DNA of 64,000 nt from Sphingobacterium chungjuense. Lineage in GTDB: Bacteria > Bacteroidota > Bacteroidia > Sphingobacteriales > Sphingobacteriaceae. The translations under genes were made by a program, and so were the position numbers. Each line of letters opens with the position of its first letter. Position 1 is the stretch's first letter. The notes under the pieces were generated by a model. It saw nothing but the letters and a program-made list of their open reading frames with translations. It was not told the DNA's origin and made no database searches. This document shows, piece by piece, positions 47,158 to 60,035 of this stretch. The DNA is taken from assembly GCF_011316935.1 (NCBI RefSeq), contig NZ_WLYS01000008.1:62001-126000 (forward strand), in the 5' to 3' direction.

Positions 47158-49050
47158 ATGAAAAAAAGCTCCATAATAGCTTACTTTATTTTTCAGTGTA
47201 TGGCCTTCTGTTATGCACAAGATCAAAATTACCAATTGGTGTGGTCCGACGAATTTGATAAATCAGGTGCAGTCGATCAGAAACACTGGAATTTTGAAAA
47301 AGGTTTTCAGCGCAATCACGAAGATCAGTGGTATCAGGAAGATAATGCCACGATACAAAATGGTGTTTTGGTGATTGAAGCTAGAAAAGAAAGCAAAACA
47401 AATCCAACTTATGAAGTAGGTAGCAATCATTGGGCAAAATCTCGCAAAAATATCGAGTACACCTCCTCCTCCATAAATACCTCCGGTAAGCAATCTTGGA
47501 AGTATGGCCGATTTGAAATGCGCGCCAAAATTCCTATCGGACAGGGCATTTGGCCGGCATTTTGGACTTTAGGAGTCGATCGGGAATGGCCTTCTAATGG
47601 CGAAATAGATGTCATGGAATATTACCAAGGCAACTTATTGGCGAACATCGCGGTCGGTACTAATCGCCGTTGGCAAGCAGAGTGGCACAATGGTAAAAAA
47701 GCCGTCGCCGAATTAGGCGGAGCCAAATGGGCGCAGGATTTTCATGTGTGGCGGATGGATTGGGATGAAGATGAGATCGCTTTGTACGTAGATGATATGC
47801 TATTGAACAAGGTGCCACAAAGTAAATTGGCCAACAAAGACGGTTCTGGTTTTTATCCTTTCAAACAGCCACATTATATGTTGTTGAACCTGGCTTTAGG
47901 CGGTGATAATGGCGGCGAAATTGATGATTCGCTATTGCCTGCACGATATGAAATTGATTATGTGCGTGTATATCAGAAGCCTGGTCAGCGCCCTAAGCAA
48001 GTCGATACGCGAACTGCATTTCACCCCGGTGAACTGTGGTTAGACCAGAATGGCGAGCATATCAATGCACATGGTGGCGGTGTGTTATTTCATAATGGTA
48101 CTTACTATTGGTACGGTGAAAAACGCGGTGGCAAAGAATCTCAAGGCGTTACCGTGTATTCCTCTAAAGATTTATATAGTTGGACAGCAGAGGGATTAGC
48201 GCTCAAGACATCAACGGATACTACCAGTCCAATTACACAAGGAAGTATCATTGAGCGTCCAAAAGTTATCTATAATGAGAAGACAAAGAAGTTCGTCATG
48301 TACTTTCATTTAGAGCTCAAAGGCAGAGGATATGAGGCGGCTTACGTCGGTTTAGCTACGAGCGATCATGCTGTTGGGCCTTTTACATTCCATAAAGCAG
48401 GTCGTGTGAATCCTAAAAAATGGCCGCTAAACATGACCAAAGCGCAGCGCCAATCTAGAGTTTCCGAGAGAGACCATCCCGAATGGTGGACACCAAGCTG
48501 GATGGAAGCGATCAAGGACGGCCTTTTTGTTCGTCGTGATTTCGAAGGCGGACAAATGGCTCGGGATATGACGTTGTTTGTAGATGATGATCAGACCGCC
48601 TATCATGTGTATTCTGCGGAAGATAATCTCACCATTCACATTGCAGAATTGACCAAAGATTATCTGGGATATACAGGCAAATATGTACGCGTAGAACCGG
48701 GTGGTCACAACGAAGCTCCTGCTTTATTGAAAAAGGATGGAAAGTACTACATGGTAACCTCTGGTTGTACGGGTTGGGCGCCTAATGCTGCTCGATTGTT
48801 AACGGCTGACAAGATGCTGGGCGAGTGGACTCGCCACGACAATCCTGCCGTAGGATCTGGTGCAGATCGCACCTTCGAATCGCAAAGCACGCACATCCTT
48901 CCAGTGCAAGGCAAAAAGGATGCATTCATCTTTATGGCCGACCGGTGGAATCCTAAAAACTTAAAAGATAGCCGATATATTTGGCTGCCTATTGAATTTG
49001 ATGATGCCGGATTATTGTTCTTCCAATGGCAAGATCGTTGGAAATACTAA
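47158..49050 (+). CDS. GH16-GH43 fusion glycosidase (galactanase-like)
   Basis: From ATG 47158 the protein has 630 residues and a signal peptide ('IIAYFIFQCMAFCYAQ'). Residues about 20-275 form a GH16 jelly-roll with the catalytic motif 'GEIDVMEYY' (Glu149, Asp151, Glu154). Residues about 290-630 form a five-blade GH43 domain of the exo-beta-1,3-galactanase type (GH43_24-like): 'INAHGGGVLFHNGTYYWYGE' replaces the usual Asp-base motif, 'HNEAPALLKKDGKYY' holds the acid Glu and 'TFESQSTHI' the Gln reported to act as base in a fungal relative. GH16 could cut beta-1,3-galactan internally and GH43 release galactose. It is monocistronic, with its own operator and terminator. Start 47158 is preferred because the earlier codon is TTG inside the promoter. 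Confidence 0.93.
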   Translation: MKKSSIIAYFIFQCMAFCYAQDQNYQLVWSDEFDKSGAVDQKHWNFEKGFQRNHEDQWYQEDNATIQNGVLVIEARKESKTNPTYEVGSNHWAKSRKNIEYTSSSINTSGKQSWKYGRFEMRAKIPIGQGIWPAFWTLGVDREWPSNGEIDVMEYYQGNLLANIAVGTNRRWQAEWHNGKKAVAELGGAKWAQDFHVWRMDWDEDEIALYVDDMLLNKVPQSKLANKDGSGFYPFKQPHYMLLNLALGGDNGGEIDDSLLPARYEIDYVRVYQKPGQRPKQVDTRTAFHPGELWLDQNGEHINAHGGGVLFHNGTYYWYGEKRGGKESQGVTVYSSKDLYSWTAEGLALKTSTDTTSPITQGSIIERPKVIYNEKTKKFVMYFHLELKGRGYEAAYVGLATSDHAVGPFTFHKAGRVNPKKWPLNMTKAQRQSRVSERDHPEWWTPSWMEAIKDGLFVRRDFEGGQMARDMTLFVDDDQTAYHVYSAEDNLTIHIAELTKDYLGYTGKYVRVEPGGHNEAPALLKKDGKYYMVTSGCTGWAPNAARLLTADKMLGEWTRHDNPAVGSGADRTFESQSTHILPVQGKKDAFIFMADRWNPKNLKDSRYIWLPIEFDDAGLLFFQWQDRWKY

Positions 49051-49110
49051 GGAAAGTATGCCTAAACATAAAAAAGGCGTTCTAATTCATTTAAAAACAT
49101 ATTTAAAACG

Positions 49111-49172
49111 AATTTACCCCTTGTCAAAGATGAAAATGCCCACGTTATGGGCATTTTTTTTATAGAAATTTG
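49111..49172 (+). promoter_or_regulatory. Putative HTCS operator and promoter, susCD operon
   Basis: Half-sites AATTTACCCC (49111-49120) and AAAATGCCCA (49133-49142) are 22 bp apart and end in GTTAT (49144-49148). A -7-like GAAATTTG (49165-49172, one mismatch from TAnnTTTG) lies 49 bp after the first ACCC (49116). The second half-site is part of the terminator of the preceding gene. The susC ATG is 113 bp downstream. Confidence 0.55.
49132..49161 (+). terminator. Terminator of the GH16-GH43 gene
   Basis: AAAATGCCCA (49133-49142) pairs perfectly with TGGGCATTTT (49148-49157) across CGTTA, followed by a run of T. It lies about 80 bp after the stop codon and overlaps the proposed HTCS site of the susC promoter. 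Confidence 0.85.
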
Positions 49173-49284
49173 TCCCTTAACTAATCGATCCTAGCCAGTG
49201 CGCACGACAGTGTGTACCACAATGAACCTAACAACATCGGCTACCAATCGATAAGAAAAATATAAATCCTAATTACCAAAAAGA

Positions 49285-52200
49285 ATGAGAAAAAATCGTT
49301 ACCTCATTAAGAGCGTCGCTTTGATGTTTTTAATGATCGCAGTGGCACTCCATTCCGCTTATGCCCAAAGTCGGCAAGCTAGAGGAAAGGTCACCGCAGA
49401 AGGACAAGCACTTGCAGGCGTATCTGTGCAAGTGCAGGGTACGCAGCAGGGGACTGCTACCAATGAACAAGGTGAATTTAGCATCGCGGTAAAACCGACA
49501 GATGCATTGATCATTACCGCGATGGGATACCAGCGGCAAACCATTAATTTAGCCGATCAAAATGCTGGCGCAAACGGAGAATTTACGCTCAACGTAGAGA
49601 TGTTGACCTCCGGGGGCGATGCGCTAGAAGAAGTAGTCGTCGTAGGTTTTGGAACGCAAAAGAAAACCAACCTGACGGGTTCCGTAGCTATTGTTGATTC
49701 TAAGCAATTAGAGAACAGACCGGTTCAAAATGCGGTACAAGCCTTGCAAGGTTTAGCACCAGGACTTAATATCTCCCAAAATAGTGGTTCTATGGAAGCC
49801 GGTGCGTCGATCAACGTGCGTGGATTGGGTACTATTGGTAGTTCATCTTCTTCGCCATTGGTATTGATTGATGGATCGGAGGGATCACTTACTGCCTTGA
49901 ATCCGCAGGATATCGAAAGTATATCCGTATTGAAAGATGCTGGTGCATCTTCTATCTATGGATCGAGAGCGGCGTTCGGGGTAATTTTGGTCACTACCAA
50001 ATCGGGTAAAGCCGGAAAAACAGTCGTTAACTACAATAACAACTTCCGTACAAATAGGCCGACCAGCATGCCTTCTATGATGGACTCGTATACTTTTGCA
50101 CAATACTTCAACCGTGCGGCGGTTAATGGGAATAGTGGCTTGGTTTTTAGCGAAGCGCACTTACAACGTATTTTAGACTACCAAAATGGCACGATTACGG
50201 GTTCTACCATCGTAGATCCCAACAATTCATCCCGTTGGGGTGAAGGCTATGCCTACGGTAATGACAATGTAGATTGGTTCGATGTGATGTACAAAGACCG
50301 TGCATTTGCGCAGGAACACAACCTAAGTTTGAATGGCGGCTCGGAAAAAACAACCTTCTACCTTTCTGGAAATGCGATGAAACAAGGTGGTATGATGGCT
50401 TTCAATACCGATCACTACGATCGCTACGCGGTATCTGCCAAGATCAATTCCCAAGTTTCTGACTATTTCACGGTAGGATACAATGCACGTTTAGTGCGCG
50501 AAGACTATCAGCGTCCAGCCAATCTAACGAATGCATTTTACGACGATTTGGGTCGTCAAGGTTGGCCAACTTTGCCATTGTATGATCCAAATGGGAACTT
50601 ATTTAGTTCGCCTTCTCCAGCATTAGGCATGCGTGATGGTGGTCACGACAAATCGACCAAAGATTTTGTGTTTCAACAATTGCAATTGACTTTAGAGCCT
50701 ATTGCAGGTTGGAAAACAGTAGGACAGATCAACTACCGTACATCTACGCAATTTAGACATTGGAATTCCCAACAATTGTATAATTATGATGTGAATAATG
50801 AACCTTACCTGTTCAAGCAAGCGTCTAACGTGCACGAGTACGGATGGAAGGAAAATTATTATAATGCCAATGCCTATTCAGAATACGACAAATATCTCGG
50901 AAATCACCATATCAAAGGGATGGTTGGTTTTCAAGCAGAGTGGACAGGGAATCGTAGCTTAAGCGCGCAGCGCAATGGTATTATCGCTCCGAATCAACCG
51001 GTATTGGATTTGACGACTGGTACAGATCCTAATGGAGAGTTAATCGTTCCGGCTGTCACAGGAGCATACCAAAACTGGGCAACAGCAGGTTTCTTTGGTC
51101 GGGTGAATTACGATTATCAAGAAAAGTACCTTTTCGAAGGTAACCTCCGTTATGATGCTTCTTCTCGCTTCCGTCAAGGAACACGTTGGGGATGGTTTCC
51201 TTCGGTGTCTGCCGGATGGAATATTTCCAAAGAATCTTTCTTCGAGAATTGGACATCTACCGTGAATATGTTGAAGTTACGTGCTTCTTACGGAGAACTG
51301 GGTAACCAAACGACAGAAAATTGGTATCCAACCTACGTGGTAATGCCAATCGGAGTGACGAATGGTCAATGGTTATTGAATGGTACGTCACCCAATACGG
51401 CTGGAGCACCAGGATTAGTAAGCTCTTTTCTAACTTGGGAATCGATCAATACCGCCAATATCGGGGTCGACTTTGCTTTGATGAGTAACCGATTAACGGG
51501 ATCTTTCGAAGTATTTACCCGCAAAACCTTAAATATGGTGGCCGATGCGCCGACCTTACCAGCTACATTAGGAACTTGGGTGCCGCAAAGTAACAATACA
51601 GACTTGAAAACAACTGGTTTTGAAGCGACAATCGGGTATAATGATCGTACGGCTGGTGGTTTTGGCTACGGCGCGAAGTTCTTACTTTCCGATTATCAAA
51701 CTACCGTAACCCGTTTCAACAACGAAGCTGGTCAATTAACTAGATATCGTACAGGACAAAAAATGGGTGAAATCTGGGGTTATGAAACCATTGGCATTGC
51801 CAAAACACAAGAAGAGATGGATGCGCACTTAGCGACATTGCCCAATGGTGGACAGAGCCGCTTAGGTCAGCAATGGGGGGCTGGTGATATCATGTACAAA
51901 GATTTAAATGGCGACGGTGTGATTGACTGGGGAGATGATACCGAAGGTAATCCTGGTGATAAGAGAGTGATTGGTAACAATACGCCACGTTACAGCTTTG
52001 GTTTGAACTTGAATGCAGATTACAAAAACTTTGATTTAAGTTTATTCTTTCAAGGTGTTGGAAAAAGAGACATTTGGCAGGGCGGATATTATTTCTGGGG
52101 AGCAACGTCAAACCAGTGGTTTTCCACTGGTTTGACAGCACACGAAGATTTTTTCCGTCCGGAAGGCGATCCACTAGGATCTAATTTAGATGCTTACTAT

Positions 52201-52488
52201 GCCAGACCTGCCTTCAACACGAGCAGAAATCAGCAAGTTCAAACGCGTTATTTACAAGACGCTTCATACATCCGTTTGAAAAATATCATGTTGGGCTATA
52301 CGTTACCAGCTGGTACGATGGATCGTTTGGGAATTTCTAGAATGCGTGTGTATATATCAGGTGAAAATGTGTGGACTTCTTCTAAAGTATCGTCTGTATT
52401 CGACCCAGAAACGATCGATGGAGGTTCAAGCGGAACAGTATATCCATTGAACAAAGTATGGTCAGCTGGTCTTAGTCTTACGTTTTAA
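49285..52488 (+). CDS. SusC/RagA-family TonB-linked outer membrane protein
   Basis: The 1067-residue protein has a signal peptide ('LMFLMIAVALHSAYAQ'), a carboxypeptidase-regulatory-like domain (about 30-105), a TonB-box-like segment 'EEVVVVGFGTQKK', a plug (about 125-235, 'LVLIDGSEGSLTALNPQDIE' and 'YGSRAAFGVILVTTKSG') and a barrel that ends in 'WSAGLSLTF'. No STN domain is present, which agrees with HTCS and not sigma/FecR control. It imports the oligosaccharides of the arabinogalactan-type PUL; susD follows after 8 bp. Confidence 0.96.
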   Translation: MRKNRYLIKSVALMFLMIAVALHSAYAQSRQARGKVTAEGQALAGVSVQVQGTQQGTATNEQGEFSIAVKPTDALIITAMGYQRQTINLADQNAGANGEFTLNVEMLTSGGDALEEVVVVGFGTQKKTNLTGSVAIVDSKQLENRPVQNAVQALQGLAPGLNISQNSGSMEAGASINVRGLGTIGSSSSSPLVLIDGSEGSLTALNPQDIESISVLKDAGASSIYGSRAAFGVILVTTKSGKAGKTVVNYNNNFRTNRPTSMPSMMDSYTFAQYFNRAAVNGNSGLVFSEAHLQRILDYQNGTITGSTIVDPNNSSRWGEGYAYGNDNVDWFDVMYKDRAFAQEHNLSLNGGSEKTTFYLSGNAMKQGGMMAFNTDHYDRYAVSAKINSQVSDYFTVGYNARLVREDYQRPANLTNAFYDDLGRQGWPTLPLYDPNGNLFSSPSPALGMRDGGHDKSTKDFVFQQLQLTLEPIAGWKTVGQINYRTSTQFRHWNSQQLYNYDVNNEPYLFKQASNVHEYGWKENYYNANAYSEYDKYLGNHHIKGMVGFQAEWTGNRSLSAQRNGIIAPNQPVLDLTTGTDPNGELIVPAVTGAYQNWATAGFFGRVNYDYQEKYLFEGNLRYDASSRFRQGTRWGWFPSVSAGWNISKESFFENWTSTVNMLKLRASYGELGNQTTENWYPTYVVMPIGVTNGQWLLNGTSPNTAGAPGLVSSFLTWESINTANIGVDFALMSNRLTGSFEVFTRKTLNMVADAPTLPATLGTWVPQSNNTDLKTTGFEATIGYNDRTAGGFGYGAKFLLSDYQTTVTRFNNEAGQLTRYRTGQKMGEIWGYETIGIAKTQEEMDAHLATLPNGGQSRLGQQWGAGDIMYKDLNGDGVIDWGDDTEGNPGDKRVIGNNTPRYSFGLNLNADYKNFDLSLFFQGVGKRDIWQGGYYFWGATSNQWFSTGLTAHEDFFRPEGDPLGSNLDAYYARPAFNTSRNQQVQTRYLQDASYIRLKNIMLGYTLPAGTMDRLGISRMRVYISGENVWTSSKVSSVFDPETIDGGSSGTVYPLNKVWSAGLSLTF

Positions 52489-52496
52489 TTAGGAAA

Positions 52497-54518
52497 ATGA
52501 TGAAATTTAATAGTCAATTTTTTACAAAATATATGCTCCTAATCGGAGTGGTGGCAGGTCTGAGTTCTTGCCAGAAATTCTTAGATATCGAACCACCTTC
52601 TCAGATCATTCCAGAGAACTATCTGGAAGAAGAGAGTCAATTGGCAGCATATACGATATCACGTTACCAAGATACAATCAATCGGGTTTCTCAGCTGATG
52701 ACCTCTCATAGCAACTGGTCTTACGGAACTTTCGGTATTGATGGCGGAACGGATAATATGGTGACGCCGTCGGTAAATAATCGTTTTGTGCCGGGACAAC
52801 AGCGCGTTGGCGCAAGTGGTGGAGACTGGGATTTCACCAGAATATTTCAGACCAATTATTACCTGAATACAGTGGTGCCGAAATGGCAAGCAGGGAAAAT
52901 ATTCGGTAGCTCTGAAAACATCGCTCATTATGTGGGTGAGGGGTATTTTTTGCGGGCGGTGGCTTATTTTCAAAAGCTGCAGACTTTAGGAGACTTTCCA
53001 ATCATCAAAGTAAATATGGATGATAGCGATCCCGCTATTTTGGTGCAGGCGAGTCGCCGTTCTCCACGTAACGAAGTGGCACGTTTCATCTTGTCGGATT
53101 TGGATTCTGCGATTCTGTTGCTTAAGGTGCAAGCACCAGGCGGTCGCAAACAGCGTATTTCTAAGCATGTCGCGCTGCTGCTTAAATCACGGGTTGCTTT
53201 ATATGAAGGTACTTGGTTGAAGTATTTTAAAGGTACGGCATTCGTGCCTAATGGTCCGCAATGGCCAGGTGCAACCAAGGAATTCACCAGTAACTATCAA
53301 TATCCTTCGGGTGGCATTGATCAGGAAATCGACTTTTTCTTGACCGAAGCGATGTCTAGCGCACAAGTTGTAGCAGATGAGGTTTCTTTGGTCGAAAACA
53401 CCGGTATTATCGAATCTCCAGCCAATGAAAATCCGTATTACAACATGTTTTCCGCGGTGAATATGTCGACTTATAGTGAGGTTTTGCTTTGGAGAGAATA
53501 CAGCCAAAGCGTGGTCACGCACAATGTACCGGTCAATGCACTTACCGGAAATTATGCGGTAGGTACTACGCGCAGTATGGTAGAAAGTTTTTTGATGGCT
53601 AATGGTTTACCAATTTATGCGGCGGGAAGTGGCTATGAGGGGGATGATTACATCGCTAATGTACGTGCCAATCGCGACGGACGTTTGAACTTATTCTTAA
53701 AAGAACCTAATCAGCGCAATGTTTTGTTGAATAGAGGTGCTGGTAATACGGAAGTTCCTGTAGAGCCGACGCCACAGATTCTGGCTACGAACTGGGAACA
53801 GAAATATACCACGGGATACGCCTTACGTAAAGGCCTTTCGTACGACGCGATGCAAATGAACAATGGGCAGGGATATACCGGCAGTATTACATTCCGTGCG
53901 TCAGAAGCTTATTTGAACTACATCGAAGCTTGTTACGAGAAAAATGGAAGCATCGATGGTAAAGCACAAGGTTACTGGAGAGCATTGCGTACTCGTGCGA
54001 AGGTAGATCCTGATTATAGCAAAACAATTGCGGCTACTGAGATGAGTAAAGAGACATTGGATTGGGGCGCATATTCTGCTGGCAATCTGATCAGTCCTAC
54101 TTTATACAACATTCGTCGTGAGCGTCGTAATGAATTAATGGCCGAAGGCTTGCGTTGGATGGATTTGAAACGCTGGCGCGCGATGGATCAAATGGCGCAG
54201 ACGCCATACCATTTCGAAGGGTTCAAATTATGGGGTCCAATGAAAGACTGGTATCAGGCAAGTGCTTTAGTGTTTGGGGCATCCAATAGCAATGCAATTG
54301 TATCTGATCCAGCGCGTAGTGCCTACTTGCGTCCGTTAGAGATACAAGGAAGTTCTTTAGGATATAATGGCGCTCGTTTTACGATGGCACATTACTTAGA
54401 ACCTATTGCTGCTTTGCACTTTATCCTGACTTCGCCAGATAATTCACCGGCAACTTCTGTTATTTATCAAAACCCAGGATGGACTACCGCTGGTGGTTCT
54501 GCTCCAACTGGATTTTAA
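52497..54518 (+). CDS. SusD/RagB-family outer membrane lipoprotein
   Basis: The 673-residue protein has a lipoprotein signal with lipobox 'GLSSC' (Cys25) and the SusD fold: 'YFLRAVAYFQKLQTLGDFPI' near residues 150-170, 'AEAYLNYIEACY' type helix ('ASEAYLNYIEACYEKNG') and 'RRERRNELMAEGLRWMDLKR' near 540-560. It is 8 bp after susC and is the last gene before a strong terminator. It would bind galactan or arabinogalactan chains at the cell surface. The second ATG, at 52500, is an equally possible start. Confidence 0.95.
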   Translation: MMKFNSQFFTKYMLLIGVVAGLSSCQKFLDIEPPSQIIPENYLEEESQLAAYTISRYQDTINRVSQLMTSHSNWSYGTFGIDGGTDNMVTPSVNNRFVPGQQRVGASGGDWDFTRIFQTNYYLNTVVPKWQAGKIFGSSENIAHYVGEGYFLRAVAYFQKLQTLGDFPIIKVNMDDSDPAILVQASRRSPRNEVARFILSDLDSAILLLKVQAPGGRKQRISKHVALLLKSRVALYEGTWLKYFKGTAFVPNGPQWPGATKEFTSNYQYPSGGIDQEIDFFLTEAMSSAQVVADEVSLVENTGIIESPANENPYYNMFSAVNMSTYSEVLLWREYSQSVVTHNVPVNALTGNYAVGTTRSMVESFLMANGLPIYAAGSGYEGDDYIANVRANRDGRLNLFLKEPNQRNVLLNRGAGNTEVPVEPTPQILATNWEQKYTTGYALRKGLSYDAMQMNNGQGYTGSITFRASEAYLNYIEACYEKNGSIDGKAQGYWRALRTRAKVDPDYSKTIAATEMSKETLDWGAYSAGNLISPTLYNIRRERRNELMAEGLRWMDLKRWRAMDQMAQTPYHFEGFKLWGPMKDWYQASALVFGASNSNAIVSDPARSAYLRPLEIQGSSLGYNGARFTMAHYLEPIAALHFILTSPDNSPATSVIYQNPGWTTAGGSAPTGF

Positions 54519-54545
54519 AAGATCGTTTTTATAGTTGTTTATTAG

Positions 54546-54580
54546 CCGTAGATCATAGCAATATGGTCTGCGGTTTTTTT
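54546..54580 (+). terminator. Terminator after susCD
   Basis: A 10-bp stem CCGTAGATCA (54546-54555) with TGGTCTGCGG (54564-54573), including two G-U pairs, is followed by seven T residues. It ends the susCD transcript, so the GH2 operon needs its own promoter. Confidence 0.85.
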
Positions 54581-54672
54581 ATGTTCTGCTCCGCTATGCT
54601 TGCAAACAGATCTTAAATCTGGCCGATGTCATACATTCGTTACCTGATCAGGCGCAGTCATTCCGTTTCGGT

Positions 54673-54736
54673 CAATATGCACCCTGTTTTGGGCAAAAAT
54701 GACCCCCTCTATAGCATCCTTTTGCCATTATCTTAG
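54673..54736 (+). promoter_or_regulatory. Putative HTCS operator and promoter, GH2-GH51-GH127-GH43 operon
   Basis: Half-sites ATATGCACCC (54675-54684) and AAAATGACCC (54696-54705), about 21 bp apart, are followed by CTCTAT to 54712. A -7-like TATCTTAG (54729-54736, one mismatch) lies 48 bp after ACCC (54681). The segment ACCCTGTTTTGG is almost the same as ACCCTTGTTTTGG before the GH16-GH43 gene. Confidence 0.62.
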
Positions 54737-54755
54737 TGCTATTAACACATACTAG

Positions 54756-57995
<3,240 letters not shown>

Positions 57996-58002
57996 CCTTA
58001 TT

Positions 58003-60015
58003 ATGGCATTTACCGGAAAACATATTTTCTCTCGAAAAAATCTATTAAAAATAGCGCTGCTAGCGGCGGCATTACAGGTGCAATCCAATGATGTATCTGC
58101 ACAGGATCAGAAGACCTTTACGGTGGATATGAATAAGCCGAAAGGCGAGATCAATCCCAATATGTGGGGTATCTTCTTCGAAGATATCAACATGGGAGCC
58201 GATGGAGGAATCTACGCCGAGCTGATCAAAAACCGTTCTTTTGAATTCTTTAGACCGATGATGGGATGGGAAAAGCTAGGCAAAAATACCGAAGCCAGTA
58301 TGACCATCTTAAATCGGCAGGAGGAAGAACATCAAGCCAATCCACGCTACCTAAGAGTAGATACGCGGAAAGCAGATACTACCCTTGGTCTAAAAAACGA
58401 AGGTTTTCGTGGTATGGGCATCAAAGAAGGTTTGGCTTATGATTTTTCCGTATTGTATCGTCAAGCCAATGCCGGTATTCGCGTCAAGCTAGAGTTATTA
58501 GATTCTACGGGTCAGGTGATTGCCGAGACTGCATTTCAGCCAACCGCAGATGTGCAAAATTGGCAAAGCGCGGAGGCGCGTTTGGTTGCTACCAAAACAG
58601 ATCCCAAAGGTTCTTTCCGCATGTGGTTTGAAGGCAAGGGCGTGATCGATTTAGATATGATTTCCTTATTTCCAGAAGATACGTGGAAAGGTCGTAAAAA
58701 AGGTTTGCGTGCCGATATGGTACAAGCATTGGCCGATCTAAAGCCGGGATTTATTCGTTTTCCAGGAGGTTGTATTGTCGAAGGATTCGACCTTTCACAG
58801 CGTTTCCAATGGAAGAAAACGGTAGGAGCGATTGAAGATCGTCAGTTGATCATTAACCGTTGGAATACCGAATTTGCGCATCGTTTAACACCGGATTATT
58901 TCCAAACATTTGGTTTAGGTTTTTATGAGTATTTCTTGATGGCCGAAGATATCGGTGCCGAGCCACTTCCAATTCTAAACTGTGGTATGGCTTGCCAATT
59001 CAACACAGGCGAATTAGTACCATTGGATGAGTTGGATCCCTATATTCAAGATGCCATCGATTTGATCGAATTTGCCAACGGTTCGGTGAACACCACTTGG
59101 GGTAAAGTACGCGCAGAGATGGGGCATCCAGAACCCTTCAATCTCAAATTGTTGGGCGTAGGAAATGAAAACTGGGGTCCTCAATATGTAGAGCGTCTCG
59201 CCGTATTTCAAAAAATACTAAAAGAGAAACATCCAGAAGTAGAGATCATCGCGAGTGCAGGTCCATATTCTAGTGGTGAGTACTTCGACTATTTGGATAA
59301 AGAGCTACGTACGATGAATGTAGATATCATCGATGAGCATTTCTATCAAGAACCAAAATGGTTCTTGAATAATGCAAAGCGATACGATAATTACGATCGC
59401 CAAGGGCCAAAAATCTTTGCCGGCGAGTACGCAGCACATAGTCGCGCAGCAACGCATGCGGAGCAACGTAATAACTGGGAAGCTGCTCTGTCTGAAGCTG
59501 CATTCCTAACTGGGTTAGAGCGTAATGCAGATGTCGTACAATTGGCATCTTATGCGCCATTATTTGCACATGCGGAAGGCTGGCAATGGAATCCAAACTT
59601 GATTTGGGTGGACAATATGAAAGTGTATCCTACACCGAGTTATTACGTGCAAAAAGCCTATTCAAACAACAGAGGTACACATATTTTATCGTTGCTTGAT
59701 CAAGGTGCTGCCGTTGCTGGACAAGATAGCGTCTACGCCTCAGCCGTGTTAGATGAAGAACATCGCAACATTACCTTGAAACTCGTGAACGTAAGCGGAC
59801 AGGCGAAACAGATCGCGCTTAATCTGAATGGTTCGCAAAAGCTTGCTAAAAATGCGCAAGTAGAATTTATCACAGCCAATGATTTGGGCGCTTTCAATGC
59901 GGTAGGCAAAGAGCTACGCGTTGTTCCGCAACAAACCACTTTACCGGTCAATAAGAAAAAGTTGGATTTGCCGATGCAGCCACATGCCTTTTATACCATA
60001 AAGATCACCTATTAG
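58003..60015 (+). CDS. GH51 alpha-L-arabinofuranosidase
   Basis: The 670-residue protein has a signal peptide (cleavage near 'VSAQDQK'). A CBM-like N-terminal region (about 75-220) precedes the barrel, which has acid/base Glu389 in 'GVGNENWGPQ' and nucleophile Glu475 in 'FAGEYAAHS'. The C-terminal arabinofuranosidase beta-domain ends at 'HAFYTIKI'. 'FIRFPGGCIVEGFDL' is a further family motif. It removes alpha-L-arabinofuranose from arabinan or arabinogalactan side chains. It lies 7 bp after the GH2 gene and 20 bp before the GH127 gene. Confidence 0.95.
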   Translation: MAFTGKHIFSRKNLLKIALLAAALQVQSNDVSAQDQKTFTVDMNKPKGEINPNMWGIFFEDINMGADGGIYAELIKNRSFEFFRPMMGWEKLGKNTEASMTILNRQEEEHQANPRYLRVDTRKADTTLGLKNEGFRGMGIKEGLAYDFSVLYRQANAGIRVKLELLDSTGQVIAETAFQPTADVQNWQSAEARLVATKTDPKGSFRMWFEGKGVIDLDMISLFPEDTWKGRKKGLRADMVQALADLKPGFIRFPGGCIVEGFDLSQRFQWKKTVGAIEDRQLIINRWNTEFAHRLTPDYFQTFGLGFYEYFLMAEDIGAEPLPILNCGMACQFNTGELVPLDELDPYIQDAIDLIEFANGSVNTTWGKVRAEMGHPEPFNLKLLGVGNENWGPQYVERLAVFQKILKEKHPEVEIIASAGPYSSGEYFDYLDKELRTMNVDIIDEHFYQEPKWFLNNAKRYDNYDRQGPKIFAGEYAAHSRAATHAEQRNNWEAALSEAAFLTGLERNADVVQLASYAPLFAHAEGWQWNPNLIWVDNMKVYPTPSYYVQKAYSNNRGTHILSLLDQGAAVAGQDSVYASAVLDEEHRNITLKLVNVSGQAKQIALNLNGSQKLAKNAQVEFITANDLGAFNAVGKELRVVPQQTTLPVNKKKLDLPMQPHAFYTIKITY

Positions 60016-60035
60016 GTCTTAGTAATTTACGAGCT

